Shown: piece by piece, positions 27,361 to 36,217 of the stretch
How the letters are laid out: each line of letters opens with the position of its first letter
Numbering within the stretch: the first letter of the stretch is position 1
Assembly (NCBI GenBank): GCA_949285935.1
Contig: CASEAH010000070.1
Location: 1 to 64,000 of the forward strand
Direction of reading: 5' to 3'
Source of the DNA: an uncultured Oscillospiraceae bacterium
Lineage (GTDB): Bacteria; Bacillota; Clostridia; Oscillospirales; Ruminococcaceae
Length of the DNA stretch: 64,000 nt
Notes under the pieces: generated by a model
What the model saw: the letters and a program-made list of their open reading frames with translations, nothing else
What the model was told of the DNA's origin: nothing
Database searches by the model: none
Program-made: the position numbers and the translations under genes

Positions 27361-27993
27361 ATGGATATGTTCCAGGGGGCTGCACTGGCCCTGGCTCTCT
27401 GTCTGGATTCTTTTGCTGCGGCATTGGCCCTGAGCGCCGCCGGAATCCATGTCTCTCTTCTTTCCGGCAGCGTCATCAACGGTATCTCTGCTGTATTGTT
27501 GGCAGTGTCTCTGGCAGCAGGGCGGGTACTGCGGCCCGTCCTCCCTCAGGGGGCCGCCCGGTATGCCGGTTTTCTGTTGCTGGCCGGTCTGGGTTTGACC
27601 CGTCTGCTGGACAGCGCCATCAAGGAGCTGATCCGCCGCAGTCAAACCGGCTCCGCCAGTATCTCCTTCCGCTTTCTCAGTTTTGACTGTGTTCTCCGGG
27701 TATTTGCCGACAGCACCGCGGCAGACGCCGACCGTTCTCAGGCCCTCACCCCCGGGGAAGCAATTCCACTGGCGGCAGCTCTTTCCCTGGACAGTCTGGC
27801 TGCCGGAGCAGGAGCGGGCATGGCCTCCCTTGCCTTGTCCCCGGTAATGATGGCTTTGCTGGCTTTCTTTTCGGGATCTGCCTTCATGGGCCTGGGGTGT
27901 GCCCTGGGCAGGCGGTTCAAATCGTCGGGTCCGGATCTGTCCTGGCTGGGAGGGATTGTTCTGCTGCTTCTTGCGGTTTCCAGGCTGCTGTAA
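27361..27993 (+). CDS. ytaF: YtaF-like sporulation membrane protein (MntP superfamily)
   Basis: 210 residues, six hydrophobic segments in two groups of three. Each half begins with the MntP-type 'LALCLDSFAAALALS' and 'AAALSLDSLAAGAGAG' Asp-containing motif. The long loop between halves fits YtaF, a sporulation-associated relative of the manganese exporter MntP. A GGGTGATCC site precedes the ATG. It suggests a spore-forming lineage. Its 3' end overlaps the convergent GIY-YIG gene by 77 bases. Confidence 0.8.
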   Translation: MDMFQGAALALALCLDSFAAALALSAAGIHVSLLSGSVINGISAVLLAVSLAAGRVLRPVLPQGAARYAGFLLLAGLGLTRLLDSAIKELIRRSQTGSASISFRFLSFDCVLRVFADSTAADADRSQALTPGEAIPLAAALSLDSLAAGAGAGMASLALSPVMMALLAFFSGSAFMGLGCALGRRFKSSGPDLSWLGGIVLLLLAVSRLL

Positions 27994-28231
27994 GGGCCAG
28001 CTTTTGCTGGCGGCTCATTTTTTTCACCGCCGCCTCCAGCCGCATAGCCTCCCCCGGCGTACCGCAGACCTGACACCAGACCAGTGTCACCGGGCGCCGG
28101 CTCCTGGTATATTTCGCCCCTTTTCCGGCGTTGTGGGTTTCCAGGCGCCGCTCCAGATCGTTGGTCCATCCGGCGTACAGGGTTCCGTCAGCACACCGCA
28201 CCAGGTATGCCCAGTTCTCCTTTTTTTCCAT
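27917..28231 (-). CDS. GIY-YIG domain protein (UPF0213/YhbQ-like)
   Basis: 104 residues from the ATG behind AAAGGAG; a longer frame upstream is not supported. 'WAYLVRCADGTLYAGWTNDLERRLETHN' is the GIY-YIG core (here AYLV and LYAG) with its catalytic Arg, followed by 'GKGAKYTRSRRPVTLVW' typical of UPF0213. Small single-domain members are nuclease-fold proteins of uncertain function, possibly in DNA repair. The C-terminal tail is encoded inside the 3' end of ytaF on the other strand. Confidence 0.88.
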   Translation of the reverse strand: MEKKENWAYLVRCADGTLYAGWTNDLERRLETHNAGKGAKYTRSRRPVTLVWCQVCGTPGEAMRLEAAVKKMSRQQKLALTAAWKPQEAAEQSLPARTDPDPTI

Positions 28232-28765
28232 TCTCTTCTCCTTTTCCAAAACTATTGTATCGCTTTTCCTGCTAAAAAGCCATAGCATACGGCTCCTGCT
28301 CCGGCTGAAAATTTCACTTCTGTGGGCGCAGCAGAACAGGCTCTGAAGAAAGGCCGTCCCCTCGCACTTTGTTATACTCCAAGGCCAAATCGGCTTTGCA
28401 GGATCGGCCATGGGGTCCGGGCAAATGTTTTCCCAACACTCTTTATACATCACCGGATCCAAAGCCGGGTCATGGAGTTGCCTCAACTGTACACTCCTGT
28501 GCTTATGGGATGCCATTCCTTTTCGGCGTTAAACTGGAATTTCCGGTTCCTTCCCACTTACAAGCATCATCGTTTGCCGCCTCCTGCTTCGTTCCTCTGA
28601 TCAAAGGCTACGGGAAAGTGCTTCTCCATCGCAAAGCGTACATAAACCCTGTCCTTGCCGAATAGATATAAAGCAAAGGACAGGCCCGGCCTTCTTGTGA
28701 CGGTGCGGGCCGGCCAAAGCAAGGCCCGGCTCTGCCGGATCCGGAGGAAGGACGGGATTACCTGT
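28232..28765. other. intergenic region before Ca2+ ATPase
   Basis: 534 bases between divergent genes. No intact gene. A minus-strand open frame continues upstream of the GIY-YIG start (to 28516) and includes Trp/Cys-rich sequence but has no ribosome site. The last 60 bases are GC-rich with a GGACAGG/CCTGTCC inverted pair near 28650-28690. Confidence 0.4.
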
Positions 28766-31438
28766 ATGGAAGAGTACAAGGGACTTTCTGCCAAAGAAGC
28801 GGAACGTTTGCTGATCGAGGTGGGGGAAAATGCGATCCGGGCCAAAAAGCGGGCCGGAGCTTTGGGAATGTTTGCGGGGCAGTTTCGGGACGCTCTCATT
28901 ATGATCCTTTTGGGGGCAACGGTGCTTTCGGTTCTGATGGGAGAAGCCGCGGAAGCCCTTACCATCATTGCCATCGTTTTTCTCAATGCAGTATTGGGGT
29001 TTGCCCAGGAGTACCGTACCGAGCGCACCCTGGAAAAACTGGGGGAACTTTCCGCCCCTACGGCCAAGGTGATCCGGGATGGCCGCAGCCAGGTCATCAG
29101 CGCCCGGGAGGTGGTACCGGGAGACGTTGTCCGTTTGGCCGCCGGGGACCGGGTCCCTGCCGATGGTGTTCTGCTGGAGGCCATGGGCCTTTCCTGCGAC
29201 GAGTCCATGCTCAGCGGCGAATCGGTAGGGATCCAAAAAGAGCGGGACGCTTCGGTTTTCATGGGGACTCTGGTCACTGCGGGGCGGGGTGTTTTCCGGG
29301 TCACCGGCACTGGTTCCGACACGGAGATGGGCCAGATCGCCGGCATGCTTGGCAGTATTGAAACCGGTCAAACGCCGCTCCAGAAGCGTTTGGCCCAGCT
29401 GAGCGGCACCATTGGTGTGGGCTGTCTGCTCATTTGTGCTGTGGTGGCTCTTACCGGTATCCTCCGGGGAGAGCCGCCTCTGGATATGCTCCTTACCGGC
29501 ATTTCTCTTTCGGTAGCGGCAGTCCCGGAAGGCCTGCCCGCCATTGTCACCATCGCCCTGGCCCTTTCGGTGGGACGGATGGTCCGCCGGGGCGCTCTGG
29601 TGCGCCGCCTCCATGCTGTGGAGACGCTGGGCTGCGCCAATGTCATCTGTTCCGATAAGACCGGTACTCTCACCGAAAACCGAATGACCGTCAAGGCTCT
29701 GTGGACGCCGGAAGGAGAGCTGGCGGTGGGAGGCAGCGGCTTGCAGGCTTCGGGGGAATTTACCCGTTCAGGCCGTCCGTTCCGCCCCGAAGAGGAAAGC
29801 GGTGGAGCTCTGTCCCATCTGCTGGAAACCGCATTGCTCTGTACCAACGCTACGATAACCCGACGTCGGGAGCCCCGGTGGCGGGAGATGGTTGGCTTGC
29901 CCCGGCCCGAAGAGGAATTGGAGGTTTTTGGAGAACCCACCGAAGCGGCTTTGCTGGTACTCTGCGCCAAAGCGGGTCTCTGGCGGGAAGAGAATTCCTG
30001 CCGGGTGGAACAGGAAAACCCTTTTGACTCTGCCCGGAAAATGATGTCGGTGTCCGTCCGGGACGGGGAACGCCGCCGGCTGCTGGTAAAGGGCGCTCCC
30101 GATGTGCTTCTGGACCGGTGCGCCTATTGGATGGAGGGGGACCGGATCCGTCCGTTGACTCCCGACCTGCGGGCTGCCGCTCTGGCCCAAAACACCTCCA
30201 TGGCGGAAAATGCCCTGCGTGTCCTGGGCTTTGCCTGGCGGGAAATGTCCGGACCTGATGATCTGGAAGAAAACCGGCTGATTTTCACCGGACTGGCAGG
30301 ACTGCTGGATCCCCCCCGCCGGGAAGCCTTTGAAGCGGTCCGCCGCTGCCGGGAGGCTCATATCCGTCCGGTCATGATCACCGGAGACCATGCCATCACC
30401 GCCCGGGCCATCGCCCGGGAGCTGCGGATTTTTAGGGAGGGAGACCGGATTCTCACCGGCCGGGAGCTGGATGAACTTTCCGATTCCCGGCTGGCGGAAC
30501 TGCTGCCCCGGGTATCCGTGTTCGCCCGGGTCACTCCGGCCCATAAGCTGCGGATCGTCCGCGCCTTCAAAAATCTGGGCTGCATTGTGGCTATGACCGG
30601 CGACGGCGTCAATGACGCTCCCGCCGTCAAGGAAGCGGACATCGGGGTCTCCATGGGGATCACCGGCACCGATGTGACCAAAGAGGCCTCCTCTGTCATT
30701 CTTCTGGATGACAATTTTGCCACCCTGGTGGCGGCGGTGGAGGAAGGCCGGGTCATATATCAAAACATCCGCAAGTTTATCCGCTACCTCCTCTCCTGCA
30801 ATATCGGAGAAGTCTTCACCATGTTTTTTGCCATGCTGCTGGGGATGCCGGTCCCCTTGCTGCCCATCCAGATCCTGCTGGTAAACCTGATTACCGACGG
30901 CCTGCCGGCGGTAGCTCTGGGTCTGGAACCCGCCGAAAAGGATGTCATGCGCCGGCGCCCCCGACGGGCGGAGGAGTCTGTTTTTTCCGGTGGATTGGCG
31001 GCCGTCATTATTCTTCGGGGTCTGCTGATCGGCCTGACCACCCTGGGCGTTTTTGTGGCTTTTTTCCGGCAGGGAGCCTCTCTCGAAGCTGCCCGCACCG
31101 CGGCCCTGCTGGCTCTGGTGGCCACCCAGCTGATCCATGTTTTTGAATGTAAAAGCGAGACCCGCAGCCTCTTCGCCATCAATCCTTTTAATAACCTGAA
31201 ACTGGTGGCAGCGGTAGCCGTGTCGGCGGCAGTGATGTACGGCGCTTTGTATCACCCGGTCCTGAACCGACTGTTTATCACCGTTCCTCTGTCCACGGAG
31301 CAACTCGTCAAGGTGCTGGGATGCTGTGCTTTGGTGCCCCTGATCTCTGGAATCTTTATGGCATTGCGCCGGCCGGCAGTTTCCGATTCTCCCCGCAGTG
31401 CTTCCCGGCTTATTTCCGGAGAGTCCACTCAGTGGTAA
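28766..31438 (+). CDS. calcium-translocating P-type ATPase (PacL/SERCA-like)
   Basis: 890 residues from the ATG 28766; GGAGGAAGG lies about 14 bases upstream. P-type signature: 'LSGES' in the actuator domain, phosphorylated Asp297 in CSDKTGTLT, 'KGAP' in the nucleotide domain, TGDHAITA and MTGDGVNDAPA. 'VAAVPEGLPAIVT' in M4 is the Ca2+-site PEGL motif and 'NLITDGLPAVALGLEP' in M6 carries the N..D ligands. Ten membrane helices are expected. It pumps Ca2+ out of the cell at the expense of ATP. Confidence 0.9.
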   Translation: MEEYKGLSAKEAERLLIEVGENAIRAKKRAGALGMFAGQFRDALIMILLGATVLSVLMGEAAEALTIIAIVFLNAVLGFAQEYRTERTLEKLGELSAPTAKVIRDGRSQVISAREVVPGDVVRLAAGDRVPADGVLLEAMGLSCDESMLSGESVGIQKERDASVFMGTLVTAGRGVFRVTGTGSDTEMGQIAGMLGSIETGQTPLQKRLAQLSGTIGVGCLLICAVVALTGILRGEPPLDMLLTGISLSVAAVPEGLPAIVTIALALSVGRMVRRGALVRRLHAVETLGCANVICSDKTGTLTENRMTVKALWTPEGELAVGGSGLQASGEFTRSGRPFRPEEESGGALSHLLETALLCTNATITRRREPRWREMVGLPRPEEELEVFGEPTEAALLVLCAKAGLWREENSCRVEQENPFDSARKMMSVSVRDGERRRLLVKGAPDVLLDRCAYWMEGDRIRPLTPDLRAAALAQNTSMAENALRVLGFAWREMSGPDDLEENRLIFTGLAGLLDPPRREAFEAVRRCREAHIRPVMITGDHAITARAIARELRIFREGDRILTGRELDELSDSRLAELLPRVSVFARVTPAHKLRIVRAFKNLGCIVAMTGDGVNDAPAVKEADIGVSMGITGTDVTKEASSVILLDDNFATLVAAVEEGRVIYQNIRKFIRYLLSCNIGEVFTMFFAMLLGMPVPLLPIQILLVNLITDGLPAVALGLEPAEKDVMRRRPRRAEESVFSGGLAAVIILRGLLIGLTTLGVFVAFFRQGASLEAARTAALLALVATQLIHVFECKSETRSLFAINPFNNLKLVAAVAVSAAVMYGALYHPVLNRLFITVPLSTEQLVKVLGCCALVPLISGIFMALRRPAVSDSPRSASRLISGESTQW

Positions 31439-32121
31439 CCATCCTGCAGGCCATATTTTTTCCTTATTTGGGTCTTTTTCCCGCTTCACATCCGGTTTTC
31501 CATCATCCAGCTGCCGGTTGAACGAGGGGCATGCTCCGGCCTTAAAAGGGGTACACTTCCTTTCCCCCATTAAGATGCACTGAGGATCAAACTGATGCGC
31601 ACACTTTCGCTGTTTGGACCGCAAAAGATCTGCAACCCGGATGCTTTCATGAAATCGGTTGACTCTCCTCCCATTTAGCCAAGCCCTGAAAGCCAAAATT
31701 TTTATTCACACATGTAAAACCTGTGAAGCGGTTCCCTGCCAGCATCATTCAAAAGCCCCTGCTTCCGAAAGGTTATCGGAAAAGCAGGGGCTTTTATGAA
31801 AGGGAAGTTGTTTTTATTTCCGGTGGCATAAGGCCAATCCTACGCCTCAGCTCAGGCACTTCAGATGCTTTTCCGCAAAATCATATCAGGCAGCAGGGTG
31901 CACTGGATCCGTTTTTCAGGAACCCTGTAGCTCCTCCCATATCCGGCCGCAGTTGTTCGCTTCCGTGGGGAATACCTCCCGCAAATTTCCCTGCGCCGTA
32001 AACCCATTTATTTTCACATTTCTGCCGGGCTTTTATGGCTCCGGTCTCCCCCGCGCCTGAATTTGTCATCCTGGAAAATCTCCTGCTGCCTCTCCTGCGG
32101 AAAACGTTTTGCCTGTGAGGA
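31439..32121. other. intergenic region with one terminator
   Basis: 680 bases with no convincing gene on either strand. The strong hairpin at 31751-31795 is the only clear structure, far (310 bases) from the ATPase stop. The ORFs here are short and unlike protein. Confidence 0.5.
31751..31795 (+). terminator. strong intrinsic terminator
   Basis: AAAAGCCCCTGCTTCCGA / TCGGAAAAGCAGGGGCTTTT arms, followed by T's; symmetric enough to act in either direction. It may serve the ATPase or, on the minus strand, the GNAT gene, although both are over 300 bases away. Confidence 0.75.
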
Positions 32122-32682
32122 TCATCCTATTTTCTTCAGTAGGATACATCTCTCCAGGCCGCCGTATTTTTCCTTACGGGCTACTTCCCGGTAGCCTAAG
32201 GCTAAAAAGCTGCGCAGGCTGGCGGGATTTCCCGGGGCCACGGTAGCCATAGACAGTTTGTAGCCCCGCCGTATTGCCTCCTGCTCCGCCCGGTCCAAAA
32301 GGATCTTCTGGATTCCCCGGCCTCTGAACCGCTCTGTTACCACTACCGACTCCATATGGGCTACCTGATCCAATTGATCTGCCGGTACGCCTGCGTCCCG
32401 TCCCAAATTGTCCTCTGCCTGCCCGGGCAAACGTACCATCAGATAGGCGGCTGGCTCTCCATCCACCTGGCATATCAAAATGAACCCTTCTTTTTCCAAA
32501 TGCCGCTCGGCAAAAGCTTCATCCTCTATTGCAAAAAGCGTCTGATCTTCCAAAGAAGCAAGAGCTTCCAGCTCTATCCGTCGGATCCATTTCAAATCGC
32601 TTCTTTCACCCTTACGGATAGTGTATGCGCTCTGTGGATTTCTCTCTGTCTCAAGATTTAAAATATTTTTTCCCTGTTCCAT
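32122..32682 (-). CDS. GNAT-family N-acetyltransferase
   Basis: 186 residues from the ATG behind AAGGAGAG. The acetyl-CoA motif 'VVVTERFRGRGIQKILLDRA' (R-x-x-G-x-G/A type) follows the beta strand 'HMESVVV', and the later 'GNPASLRSFLALGYREV' is the usual C-terminal GNAT segment. The N-terminal 30 residues are an extra, poorly conserved part. Acceptor unknown. Confidence 0.85.
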   Translation of the reverse strand: MEQGKNILNLETERNPQSAYTIRKGERSDLKWIRRIELEALASLEDQTLFAIEDEAFAERHLEKEGFILICQVDGEPAAYLMVRLPGQAEDNLGRDAGVPADQLDQVAHMESVVVTERFRGRGIQKILLDRAEQEAIRRGYKLSMATVAPGNPASLRSFLALGYREVARKEKYGGLERCILLKKIG

Positions 32683-33090
32683 ATTGTCTCTCCTTATCAC
32701 TGCTGCGGCAGAGAAAACTTTTATTCGGTTATTTTATCATACCTTTCTGCAGCAGTCTGTGCAAGTCTCTCCAAAATATGATGCTTTAAGATCTTCCTTT
32801 CCGGGCAGGACAGCTATTTGCATTGCACCATAGGTGTACAAGCATTTATCAATAAGTGAAACCAGCACCATCACAAACATTCCGTAAAATTTTATGCAAT
32901 TATACCGCATCACATTTTAATTAGCAAAACTTTATACAAGAGCAAATTTATTTGTTAAAAATAAACATTATTATTGATTATTTTGAAAAATAATGGTATA
33001 ATCAAAACAAATTTTAGGTCTGTTTTCATATGAACTGGGTAACGTTCAAAATTTTAGCTGCAGCCACACATGATCAAGGAGGGTTTTTGT
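32683..33090 (+). promoter_or_regulatory. AT-rich intergenic region with DUF1847 promoter
   Basis: Very AT-rich between 32840 and 33030. TTGATT at 32974-32979, 17-base spacer and a perfect TATAAT at 32997-33002 form a strong promoter about 90 bases upstream of the DUF1847 start. No gene seen. Confidence 0.8.
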
Positions 33091-33720
33091 ATGGCACATT
33101 GTGCGGAATGTCAAGGCAAATTCTGTCGGGAAGGCGATTTCACCAAAGCACCCAAGGACTGTCCCAGTCTGGGCACCACCCAGGAAGGGATCATGGCTCA
33201 ATACCAGGGTGTAGAGCTGGAATGGGCCCGTAAAGGTGCCGGCGCCGGCGATATTAATTTCCCCAACCAGACCCGTGTGGAAGAAATTATGGACTTTGCC
33301 CATCGGATGGGCTACAAAAAGCTGGGACTGGCTTTCTGTATCGGCTTGTCAAAAGAAGCGGCCATCGTAAGCAAAATTTTCCGCGCCAACGGATTTCAGG
33401 TAGAATCTGTTTGCTGCAAAATCGGTTCTGTTCCCAAGAGCATGCTGGAATGTGCCCCTGAGGAAGGCGTAATGGGCAACGGAAAAATGTGCCATCCCAT
33501 CGGCCAGGCAGAAGCTCTGGACCAGGGAGGCTGCGAACTAAACGTCACTCTGGGCTTGTGTGTTGGCCATGATACCCTGTTCATGCGCCATTCCAAGGCT
33601 CCGGTAACAATCCTGGCCACCAAAGAGTGGACCTGCAACCATGACGCCCTGGCTCCGGTACGCGCTTCGGAAGACGAATTTAAGCGGGTCTACCATTTTA
33701 TTGCCAAAGACGAGAAGTAA
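33091..33720 (+). CDS. DUF1847 protein (Cys-rich)
   Basis: 209 residues starting MAHCAECQGKFCREGD behind AAGGAGG. Cys4, Cys7, Cys12 and Cys24 near the N-terminus suggest a metal site; more conserved-looking Cys occur in 'VESVCCKIGSV', 'GKMCHPIGQAE', 'LGLCVGHD' and 'WTCNHD'. Composition and order match DUF1847, found mainly in anaerobes and of unknown function, possibly a redox or Fe-S protein. A strong promoter precedes it and a terminator follows. Confidence 0.85.
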   Translation: MAHCAECQGKFCREGDFTKAPKDCPSLGTTQEGIMAQYQGVELEWARKGAGAGDINFPNQTRVEEIMDFAHRMGYKKLGLAFCIGLSKEAAIVSKIFRANGFQVESVCCKIGSVPKSMLECAPEEGVMGNGKMCHPIGQAEALDQGGCELNVTLGLCVGHDTLFMRHSKAPVTILATKEWTCNHDALAPVRASEDEFKRVYHFIAKDEK

Positions 33721-33748
33721 ATTTTTTATATTCTGCATCCCAATAATC

Positions 33749-33777
33749 ATGCCCCCGGCTTTACCGGGGGCATCTTT
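33749..33777 (+). terminator. intrinsic terminator after DUF1847 gene
   Basis: ATGCCCCCGG / CCGGGGGCAT hairpin with 5-base loop and a following CTTTG. Confidence 0.85.
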
Positions 33778-33918
33778 GCACTTTAACTAATAATTCAAAA
33801 TGCTCCCTGCCGAATCAAAAAGTCCGTTGAAAGCGTTTTGTGCCATATGGTAAACCCGAGTTTGTCAATACAGTCACACACTGAAAGTTTTTTGTCTGGG
33901 GGCCCTATGTGGCAGTAA

Positions 33919-34083
33919 ACCGGCTGCCATATAGACCTTTCAAATGTCCAATTGCGACATTTGGGAGAGTATTTCAAAAGCATGGATACATACGGCGTAT
34001 ATAGCCATGATATGCAAAATAATAAGCACCGCACTGCCGAAAAACTGAACACTATCTGGGAAAAGGTTGTGGCCTTAAAATAA
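33919..34083 (+). pseudogene. tyrosine-recombinase (phage integrase) remnant, C-terminal
   Basis: After a stop at 33916-33918 the frame reads IDLSNVQLRHLGEYFKSMD and then DTYGVYSHDMQNNKHRTAEK, ending at a TAA at 34081. This is the last part of a tyrosine recombinase: the RHLG(H) block, then 'TMDTYGVYSH', whose Tyr is the catalytic nucleophile position. The box expected to read LGHSS..TTMDTY is shortened, and a different frame just upstream has GKPEFVNTVTH, so frameshifts and deletions have destroyed it. It points at the 3' end of tmRNA, a known integration site. No other parts of the element were found. Confidence 0.7.
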
Positions 34084-34106
34084 AAGTGTGTACTAAAGTG
34101 TGTACT
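34083..34106 (+). repeat. tandem 12-mer AAAGTGTGTACT x2
   Basis: Two perfect, adjacent copies of AAAGTGTGTACT starting at the integrase stop. Similar GTGTGTAC repeats occur near phage attachment regions; here they may be integrase arm-binding sites of the lost element. Confidence 0.7.
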
Positions 34107-34120
34107 CTAAAAACAAAAAC

Positions 34121-34163
34121 ACCCCGCAGAACAGCTATTCAAGCCATTCTGCGGGGTAATTTT
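34121..34163. terminator. terminator between integrase remnant and tmRNA
   Basis: CCCCGCAGAA / TTCTGCGGGG hairpin followed by TAATTTT on the plus strand; on the minus strand it is followed by TGTTTTTGTTTTT, a better U tract, so it may end the tmRNA transcript. Confidence 0.75.
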
Positions 34164-34218
34164 GTGGTGGAGCGGTGTACGCAGAATCCGAACCCACCGA
34201 ATTCGGATTTGCACTTTT

Positions 34219-34564
34219 TGGTGGAGGCGAGGAGAGTCGAACTCCTGTCCGAAAACCCATCCACACAGCTTTCTACGAGTGTATCCGCTTTTTTGCATTC
34301 CCTTGCCCCACCGCCAAACGGCAGGCTGTAAGGCTTGGTATCCTCAAATGCAACCCAGGGCCAGAGGAACGTCCCCGGGTCGTTCACCACTAATCGACGC
34401 CCTTACCGGAGCCGTGGTACTCACCGGCAGGACGGCAGCCTAATTAGGCCGCGTAGGCGAAATTAGATTCGTCGTTTAATTTTAAAGTTGCCCGTTTTAT
34501 AGAGGTCGAGCGCCTCTACCCGCTTACTGTGTTTCAGAATCCCCGTCGAAACCGGTACGCCCCC
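34219..34564 (-). ncRNA. ssrA: tmRNA (ssrA)
   Basis: 346 nt, minus strand. 5' end GGGGGCG pairs with the 3' CGCCTCC before ACCA; the tRNA-like end and the GGTTTCGACGGGGATTCTG motif near the 5' end are diagnostic. The internal open frame encodes a degradation tag ending NDESNFAYAA followed by TAA. It rescues ribosomes stalled on broken mRNA, together with SmpB encoded just upstream in the same direction. Confidence 0.95.
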
Positions 34565-34615
34565 AAATATGGGCCCCCGAGGGGCAAAGTTGTTTCTGCG
34601 CTGTTGCAAAGCAAT

Positions 34616-35083
34616 TCACCCGGCAGAACGATTTTTCATCGCCCGCTCAATGTCCCGTTTGGCGTCTTTGCGCGCAGCATCATCCCGTTTGTCATAAAGC
34701 TTCTTGCCCCGGCAAAGTCCTACCTCAATTTTAACCCGGGGTCCTTTAAAGTATGCCTGAAGAGGAACCAACGTAAAGCCTTGCTGCTTGGTAAGCCCAA
34801 AAAGCCGGTTCAGCTCCCGCCGGTGCAGGAGAAGCTTCCGGGGCCGCAGGGGGTCTTTGTTAAAAATATTTCCCTGCTCATAGGGGCTGATATGCATCTG
34901 CTTGACAAACAGCTCGCCATCCTGGAAATCGCACCAGGCGTCCTTAAGGTTCAGTCCACCCTGGCGGAGTGATTTGACTTCCGTACCGGTAAGTTCGATC
35001 CCCGCTTCCAAGCTTTCTTCCACAAAGTATTCATGGCGTGCCTGACGGTTGTAGCTGATTTGTTTGATGCTTTCCCTGCCCAT
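34616..35083 (-). CDS. smpB: SsrA-binding protein SmpB
   Basis: 155 residues from the ATG 35081-35083 behind GGGAGGG. 'NRQARHEYFVEESLEAGIELTGTEVKSLR' and 'ISPYEQGNIFNKDPLRPRKLLLHR' are SmpB hallmarks, ending in the basic tail 'DDAARKDAKRDIERAMKNRSAG', which enters the mRNA channel. It carries tmRNA to the stalled ribosome; the tmRNA gene is 50 bases downstream. Confidence 0.96.
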   Translation of the reverse strand: MGRESIKQISYNRQARHEYFVEESLEAGIELTGTEVKSLRQGGLNLKDAWCDFQDGELFVKQMHISPYEQGNIFNKDPLRPRKLLLHRRELNRLFGLTKQQGFTLVPLQAYFKGPRVKIEVGLCRGKKLYDKRDDAARKDAKRDIERAMKNRSAG

Positions 35084-35147
35084 ATGTCGCCCTCCCTTCA
35101 GGGACCTATATTGTAGCATTTCTGGAGCAAAAGTCAAGGACTTCTCC

Positions 35148-35540
35148 TTATTCCCGAAAAACCCATAGCCTGCTTGCCACAAAATTCAAGCAAAGGGTAA
35201 AACCGGTAGCCAACACCTTAGCCACCATTTTGTGAAGTCCCATCCGGTCCAGGAAAAGGTATAACAGCCCGGTGCTGACTCCCAGCATCAACAAATTGAA
35301 GCATACGAACCGTATCAAAGCAGGGCCAAAAAACCGTGCCCGGGATCGAAAAGTCCAGCTGCGGTTGAGCACATAGCTGTTGAGCATCCCGCAGCTGTAG
35401 CTGACCACCTGGGATAAATAGGGATCAAACCCCATAAACTGAGCCAGCAAGGCGTAAACTCCCATATCGATCAGGGTGTTTCCCACCCCCACAATGGCGA
35501 ATTTTCCTGCCTTCAGGGCTTCTGTTAATCGTTTATCCAC
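35148..35540 (-). CDS. GtrA-like membrane protein
   Basis: 130 residues from a GTG at 35538-35540 with AAAGGAG. Four membrane helices, near 13-33, 40-60, 76-96 and 103-123. The N-terminal 'KFAIVGVGNTLIDMGVYALL' and 'SYVLNRSWTFRS' signatures are those of GtrA proteins, which act in moving undecaprenyl-linked sugars during wall or surface polysaccharide modification. It is the odd member in this recR-smpB stretch. Confidence 0.88.
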   Translation of the reverse strand: MDKRLTEALKAGKFAIVGVGNTLIDMGVYALLAQFMGFDPYLSQVVSYSCGMLNSYVLNRSWTFRSRARFFGPALIRFVCFNLLMLGVSTGLLYLFLDRMGLHKMVAKVLATGFTLCLNFVASRLWVFRE

Positions 35541-35583
35541 CGATCCATCTCCTTTTTCTCCCGACACAGAGTGTGGCAAAGGG

Positions 35584-36180
35584 TCACAACTCGCTGCGTC
35601 CTTCCAAAGCCCGGTACAGGGTGACCTCGTCGGCATATTCCAGGTTGCCTCCTACCGGGATCCCATAGGCCAGCCGGCTGACCTTGACGCCCAGCGGCTT
35701 GAGCAGCCGAGCCAGATACATGGCGGTGGCCTCTCCTTCCACAGTGGGGTTGGTGGCCATGATGGCTTCCCGCACCCCTCCTGCCTGGACTCTTGCCAGC
35801 AGTTCCTTAATGGTAAGCTGTTCCGGTCCTACGCCGTCCATGGGGGAAATCAGGCCGTGGAGCACATGATAGACGCCGTTATATTCCTTAGTCCGCTCAA
35901 AGGCCAACACATCCCGGGGATCTTCCACCACGCAGACCAGAGAGGTGTCCCGCTCCTTTGCGGCACAGATGGGGCAAAGTTCCTCATCGGTAAGATTGCC
36001 GCAGATGGAGCACTTTTTGATTTTGGTACGCGCATCCAAAATGGCCTGCGCAAATTCCCGGGCCTTTTCTTCAGGCTGGTTGAGAATGTAAAAGGCAAAT
36101 CGCTGGGCGGTTTTGCGTCCCACGCCCGGCAACCGGGCAAATTGCTCCACAAGCCGTACCAGCGGCAGGGCTCCATCCAC
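35584..36180 (-). CDS. recR: recombination mediator RecR
   Basis: 198 residues from a GTG at 36178-36180 behind AGAGGAGG, giving the usual family length; a longer frame upstream is excluded. '[17 protein letters not shown]' helix-hairpin-helix, zinc Cys57/60/69/72, then the Toprim domain with '[13 protein letters not shown]' and '[23 protein letters not shown]'. RecR loads RecA at DNA gaps with RecF/RecO. Operon dnaX-ybaB-recR is widely conserved. Confidence 0.96.
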   Translation of the reverse strand: MDGALPLVRLVEQFARLPGVGRKTAQRFAFYILNQPEEKAREFAQAILDARTKIKKCSICGNLTDEELCPICAAKERDTSLVCVVEDPRDVLAFERTKEYNGVYHVLHGLISPMDGVGPEQLTIKELLARVQAGGVREAIMATNPTVEGEATAMYLARLLKPLGVKVSRLAYGIPVGGNLEYADEVTLYRALEGRSEL

Positions 36181-36217
36181 GGGCAAATCCTCCTCTGTTT
36201 TTGTTTCCGCCTCCGGC

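Noticed and set aside
28232-28516. Upstream extension of the GIY-YIG reading frame
   Set aside because: The ATG at 28231 has a clear AAAGGAG site and matches the family's N-terminus; the extra 95 residues have no support.
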